From JANQIV01 sp050117315 (GTDB taxonomy: Bacteria > Bacteroidota > Ignavibacteria > Ignavibacteriales > Melioribacteraceae), in the NCBI GenBank assembly GCA_050117315.1, contig JASFMY010000177.1, positions 1 through 10,153 on the forward strand: 10,153 nucleotides of DNA, given 5' to 3'. The stretch's first letter is position 1. Each line of letters starts with the position of its first letter. Under the pieces are notes generated by a model that saw only the letters and a program-made list of their open reading frames with translations, was not told where the DNA came from and did no database searches. The translations under genes and the position numbers were made by a program. Shown here in pieces: positions 7,111 through 10,153 of this stretch.

Positions 7111-9450
7111 ATGAGAATAAAAATAATCCTATTAATACTTCTATTGAACACACTTGTAATCGTTAATTCATTGGCTCAGGAAATGCCCCTAGTTTATGAT
7201 GTAGAAAATACAGGCGCAGACTGTCCGGAACCCTATTTGCCTTCATTCAGCGAATTGCCTACCATCGAGGCGTTACCCGATCCGTTTGAATGGTCCGATG
7301 GTAGAGGCCGCATTTCGAACTTTTCAGATTGGCGGTATCGACGTGCCGAGATCAAAGCTGAGATAGAACATTATGAGATCGGGGAAAAGCCGGATCGTCC
7401 GGATAGCATAGTAGCCAGCTACTCTGACGGCACACTCACAGTGGATGTAACTGTGAATGGAAACACGCTCACGCTGACTTCGGAAGTTACTCTCCCATCG
7501 GGTGACGGACCCTTCCCCGCTGTGATAGGAATAGGTAGCGGTACAGGTAGCCTACCATCTGACATTTTTACAAGTTGCAATATTGCGCAAATTACATTCA
7601 ATTATTGGCAGGTAATGGCCCATACGCAAACCAGAGGCAGTGAACCGATCAACAATCTTTATCCTGATCTTACTTATATGGGTGCATATAGTGCATGGTC
7701 ATGGGGAATAAGCCGTTTAATTGATGGTTTGGAACTTGTTCAATCAGATATTCCTATAGACTTAGAGCATCTAGCGGTAACCGGCTGCTCCTTCGCCGGT
7801 AAAATGGCACTTTTTGCCGGGGCATTTGACGAGCGTATTGCTCTTACTATTTCCCAGGAATCAGGAGGAGGAGGCTACACAGCCTGGCGTGTCTCCGAGA
7901 CACTGGGAGACGTGGAAACTCTTAGTAATACTAGTCATGCTTGGTTTATAGAAGACATGTTCCAATTTGCCAGCGCGGTTCCGAAATTACCACATGATCA
8001 TCATGAGTTAATGGCAATGGTGGCACCGCGCGCACTGCTTGTAACCGGAAACCCAGATAATGAATGGCTGGCAGATGAATCCGGCTATGTAGCAAGTAAA
8101 GCCACACAAGAGGTCTATAATGCACTTGGCATCCCCGATAGATTCGGCTTATCTATAGTAGACGGACATTCTCACTGTTCAGTCCCGGACAATCAAATAC
8201 TAGAAATTGAAGCTTTTGTAGACAAGTTCCTCCTTGGGGATACGACCGCGAATACGGACATCTCTACAAGCCCGTATAATACTAACCTTTCCCCATGGAT
8301 TACGTGGGAAACACCAACGCTTTCCAACGATACAACTTTTTTTACATCTTTAATCCATCCTTCGGATCTTGAAATAGGAATGGATACAAGTATAACCTTC
8401 AGGTGGGAAAAAGTTGAAGATGCCGAAAAGTATTTTATCCAGATATCAACTGACCCTACATTTACAAATATTGATATAAGTGATTCTATAATAACAGATA
8501 CATCAAAAACATTAGCCGGTTTAATAAAAAGTAAAAAATACTATTGGCGCGTCCAGGTAAAAAGTTCTGCCGGTTTAGGTCCATGGAGCAGTGTATGGAG
8601 TTTTGTTACAACATTATCTTTACCGGCTATGCCGCAGTTGGTTTCCGCTACTTCAAATCGAACCGGTTATATTACTCTGACGTGGAAGAAAGTAGAAGAT
8701 ACCGATCAGTATTTAATCCAGATATCAAGAGTGGAAACATTCTCCAGCATTTTTAAGTCGGAGTCAACATCAGATACAGTCGATACTTCTTCTTGGTTTC
8801 CAGAAGGACAAAAGTACTACTGGCGGGTTAAAGCAAAGAATATCGCAGGCTACGGTACCTGGAGCGAAATTGGTGATTTTACTTTACTCAATGCACCGAC
8901 TGACCTTGTTTTGGAAATAAGTGCACCAAATGAAATAACCCTTACGTGGAATGATAAATCGTCAGTTGAAGACGGGTATGTAATTGAACGCAAACAGAGT
9001 CCTCAAACATCTTTTACACTACTCGACACTTTAAAAGGAAGCGGGAATGAATATGTAGATAACAAAGTAGAACAAAATCAGACATATACTTATAGAACAA
9101 AAGCATATAAAGGCTCTGTGGAGTCTGACTATAGCAATGAGGCTTCCTTGGTTATAACAGATGTTGAAAATCAAGAAGAAATACCAACGGAGTATTCAAT
9201 AAGCCAGAACTATCCCAACCCTTTCAACCCGGCTACAAAAATAAAATTTGCTTTGCCGGAACCGGGACTAACAAAAATAATTGTTTATGATTTTCTCGGC
9301 AGGGAAATCCAGACACTAATAAATAAAGAGCTTGAAGCGGGCTATCATGAAGTTAATATCAATGCAACCAATTTATCAAGCGGAGTTTATTTCTACAGAA
9401 TTCAATCCGGAGATTTCATTCAAACAAAAAAAATGATTTTAATGAAATGA
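7111..9450 (+). CDS. CE15-type glucuronoyl esterase with three FnIII-like domains and T9SS tail
   Basis: A secreted 779-residue alpha/beta hydrolase, expected to cleave esters between 4-O-methylglucuronate side chains of xylan and lignin alcohols. The signal peptide ends at SLA|QE (residue 22). The catalytic domain spans about 35-377. Nucleophile S227 sits in GCSFAGK, acid E250 in SQESGGGG, 23 residues on as in characterised fungal CE15 enzymes, and the His is H353 or H355 in DGHSHC. The classical motif is GCSRxGK; here Phe replaces Arg. The N-terminal part has the family's WRYRRAEIKAEIEHYEIG stretch. Three fibronectin-III-like domains follow at about 412-500, 505-592 and 594-683; the first two are similar in DNA as well as protein (VED...YFIQIS, KYYWRV). 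The sorting domain is about 693-779. Family is well supported; activity on lignin-carbohydrate esters is inferred. Confidence 0.88.
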   Translation: MRIKIILLILLLNTLVIVNSLAQEMPLVYDVENTGADCPEPYLPSFSELPTIEALPDPFEWSDGRGRISNFSDWRYRRAEIKAEIEHYEIGEKPDRPDSIVASYSDGTLTVDVTVNGNTLTLTSEVTLPSGDGPFPAVIGIGSGTGSLPSDIFTSCNIAQITFNYWQVMAHTQTRGSEPINNLYPDLTYMGAYSAWSWGISRLIDGLELVQSDIPIDLEHLAVTGCSFAGKMALFAGAFDERIALTISQESGGGGYTAWRVSETLGDVETLSNTSHAWFIEDMFQFASAVPKLPHDHHELMAMVAPRALLVTGNPDNEWLADESGYVASKATQEVYNALGIPDRFGLSIVDGHSHCSVPDNQILEIEAFVDKFLLGDTTANTDISTSPYNTNLSPWITWETPTLSNDTTFFTSLIHPSDLEIGMDTSITFRWEKVEDAEKYFIQISTDPTFTNIDISDSIITDTSKTLAGLIKSKKYYWRVQVKSSAGLGPWSSVWSFVTTLSLPAMPQLVSATSNRTGYITLTWKKVEDTDQYLIQISRVETFSSIFKSESTSDTVDTSSWFPEGQKYYWRVKAKNIAGYGTWSEIGDFTLLNAPTDLVLEISAPNEITLTWNDKSSVEDGYVIERKQSPQTSFTLLDTLKGSGNEYVDNKVEQNQTYTYRTKAYKGSVESDYSNEASLVITDVENQEEIPTEYSISQNYPNPFNPATKIKFALPEPGLTKIIVYDFLGREIQTLINKELEAGYHEVNINATNLSSGVYFYRIQSGDFIQTKKMILMK
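8410..8728 (+). repeat. Tandem FnIII-like domain duplication in the CE15 gene
   Basis: Two neighbouring domains begin with near-identical DNA: 8410-8449 and 8689-8728 share AAAGT[T/A]GAAGAT, then TATTT and an identical ATCCAGATATCAA. At protein level both read W(E/K)KVED...Y(F/L)IQIS, then KYYWRV and a xGxWS motif. This indicates internal duplication. The third domain (about 8890-9155) is more diverged. Confidence 0.75.
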
Positions 9451-9507
9451 AAATCCCGGAATAACAATACTGACGCTAAATATGGATGAATTTTAAAAGG
9501 AAAAAAT

Positions 9508-9564
9508 ATGTTAACTAATTCACAAAACCATTTTTATAAATTCTTATTAAGAGAAAAGGAATGA
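9508..9564 (+). CDS. 18-codon ORF overlapping the DUF1349 start (possible leader peptide)
   Basis: ATG at 9508 opens an 18-residue reading frame (MLTNSQNHFYKFLLREKE) ending in TGA at 9562-9564, so its stop overlaps the next start as ATGA (9561-9564). It has its own Shine-Dalgarno-like AAAAGGA at 9495-9501, 6 bases before its ATG. The downstream gene's purine-rich GGA lies directly against its ATG, too close to work well. Translational coupling from this short ORF is therefore plausible. The peptide is not a signal sequence and I recognise no family; chance is possible. Confidence 0.4.
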   Translation: MLTNSQNHFYKFLLREKE

Positions 9565-10034
9565 AAAAGCTCACTAACCTTCTACAGTGTTTACTTTTTA
9601 TTTTTATGATTTTTTATCCGGGGAGTAGTTCCGCACAGAATGCGGAACAATCTATTTCGTTGAAAGTAAAGGCAATTCCTTATGCTTTACAAAAATTAAA
9701 TAATCCGCTAAAAATTGAGATTGAAGACAATTCATCCATAACTATTTTGGCTGACAAGAATACTAACCTTTTCAACAGCCCGGGTGGAAACTTCTATCGC
9801 CAAAACGCCCCGATGCTTTTATTCCAACCTGATAGTAATTTTATCTTAAAAGCAAAAGTTACAGCCGAGTTAAAAGAAGTCTATGATGTGGCGGCATTGG
9901 TTATCTATCATGACAAAGACTTATGGGCGAAATTATGCTTTGAAAATTCTGCTAATAAAGAGTCATTAGTTGTTTCAGTTGTTACAAGGAAATATTCAGA
10001 CGATTGCAATTCATTCAGGCTAAGCAATAATTGA
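9561..10034 (+). CDS. Truncated DUF1349-like secreted protein
   Basis: A 157-residue exported protein. The signal peptide ends at SSA|QN (residue 25), and the rest resembles the N-terminal two-thirds of DUF1349, a concanavalin-A-like beta-sandwich family of unknown biochemical role, sometimes found near carbohydrate-active enzymes. Recognisable parts are FYRQNAPMLLFQPDSNFILKAKV-like strands, the VYDVAALVIYHDKDLWAKL segment and SLVVSVVTRKYSDDCNS. Family members normally continue with a strand of the type xVxLRIxxxGxxxxFYYS and roughly 60-80 more residues; here a TGA follows SFRLSNN at once. No downstream frame restores the domain, so the 3' end appears replaced by foreign sequence, and any sorting tail is gone. 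It was probably the fifth secreted member of this cluster. The family call rests on pattern memory, and the remnant may be non-functional. Confidence 0.65.
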   Translation: MKKLTNLLQCLLFIFMIFYPGSSSAQNAEQSISLKVKAIPYALQKLNNPLKIEIEDNSSITILADKNTNLFNSPGGNFYRQNAPMLLFQPDSNFILKAKVTAELKEVYDVAALVIYHDKDLWAKLCFENSANKESLVVSVVTRKYSDDCNSFRLSNN

Positions 10035-10040
10035 ACGAAA

Positions 10041-10052
10041 CCGCCAAAGCGG
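10041..10052. repeat. Short GC-rich hairpin just after the truncated gene
   Basis: CCGC (10041-10044) pairs with GCGG (10049-10052) around a CAAA loop, a GC-rich island in AT-rich surroundings seven bases past the stop. No T-run follows, so it is not a typical terminator. It could be a structured end of an inserted element. Confidence 0.45.
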
Positions 10053-10065
10053 CAGCAGATGTTCT

Positions 10066-10096
10066 TTGACAAAATGAAAGAGTATTTTTTTATATT
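10066..10096 (+). promoter_or_regulatory. Possible promoter for the partial gene at the right edge
   Basis: TTGACA (10066-10071) matches a sigma-70 -35 box, and TATATT (10091-10096) is a possible -10 with a 19-base spacer, slightly long. It lies just upstream of the ribosome-binding site of the next gene. Bacteroidota-type promoters differ from this pattern, so it would fit a mobile element's own promoter or be chance. Confidence 0.3.
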
Positions 10097-10128
10097 CTCT
10101 CATCACCAACAAAGAAAAAGGAGTAAAA

Positions 10129-10153
10129 ATGGGAGAATTAAGAGAAAAAATGC
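10129..10153 (+). CDS. Start of a gene cut by the window edge, possibly a tyrosine recombinase
   Basis: ATG at 10129 is preceded 5 bases upstream by AAGGAG (10118-10123), the strongest ribosome-binding site in the window. Only MGELREKM is visible. This N-terminus resembles, from memory, tyrosine-recombinase/integrase proteins that begin M-G-x-L-R-x-x-M, often carried by mobile elements. Eight residues cannot prove it. The interrupted gene just upstream makes a mobile element plausible. Confidence 0.45.

Noticed and set aside
1..10153. CRISPR array, tRNA or rRNA genes
   Set aside because: I saw no regularly spaced short repeats, cloverleaf or rRNA-like segments. The only close direct repeats are the two copies at 6135-6230 and the gene-internal domain duplications.

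Overview
The window looks like part of a chromosome from an AT-rich member of the Bacteroidota/Chlorobiota group, most likely an Ignavibacteria-like bacterium. The main evidence is that four large secreted enzymes on the + strand all end in a type IX secretion (T9SS) type-A sorting domain of the form QNYPNPFNPxTKI...LSSGxYxYxx...TKKxxLxK. Nothing supportable is coded on the - strand.

Layout. 1-608 is AT-rich and holds no gene I can support. 624-2885 encodes a GH43 beta-xylosidase/alpha-L-arabinofuranosidase-like enzyme with a C-terminal beta-sandwich and a CBM6-like module. 3015-5051 encodes an SGNH/GDSL (XynE-like) esterase. 5177-6877 encodes a CE6/SASA-type acetylesterase. The two esterases have unrelated catalytic domains but share the same carbohydrate-binding-like module and sorting tail. 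7111-9450 encodes a CE15-type glucuronoyl esterase followed by three fibronectin-III-like domains and a sorting tail. 9508-9564 is an 18-codon ORF overlapping the start of a DUF1349-like secreted protein (9561-10034), which stops early. 10035-10153 carries a short GC hairpin, a possible promoter, a strong ribosome-binding site and the first eight codons of another gene, perhaps a mobile-element recombinase.

How they work together. Each enzyme class acts on a different decoration or bond of glucuronoarabinoxylan: GH43 removes xylose or arabinose, the two esterases remove O-acetyl groups, and CE15 cuts the ester between 4-O-methylglucuronate and lignin. The cluster therefore reads as an extracellular or cell-surface hemicellulose-debranching set, with lignin-carbohydrate ester cleavage added. 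No backbone endo-xylanase, SusC/SusD pair or regulator is in the window. Gaps of 110-233 bp between genes leave open whether they form one operon.

Oddities: a 66-bp in-frame insertion with 30-bp direct repeats and a palindromic core in the CE6 gene, nested alternative hairpins upstream of the CE15 gene, an altered CE15 nucleophile motif, glutamine next to every predicted signal-peptide cleavage site, and a likely insertion junction that truncates the DUF1349 gene.
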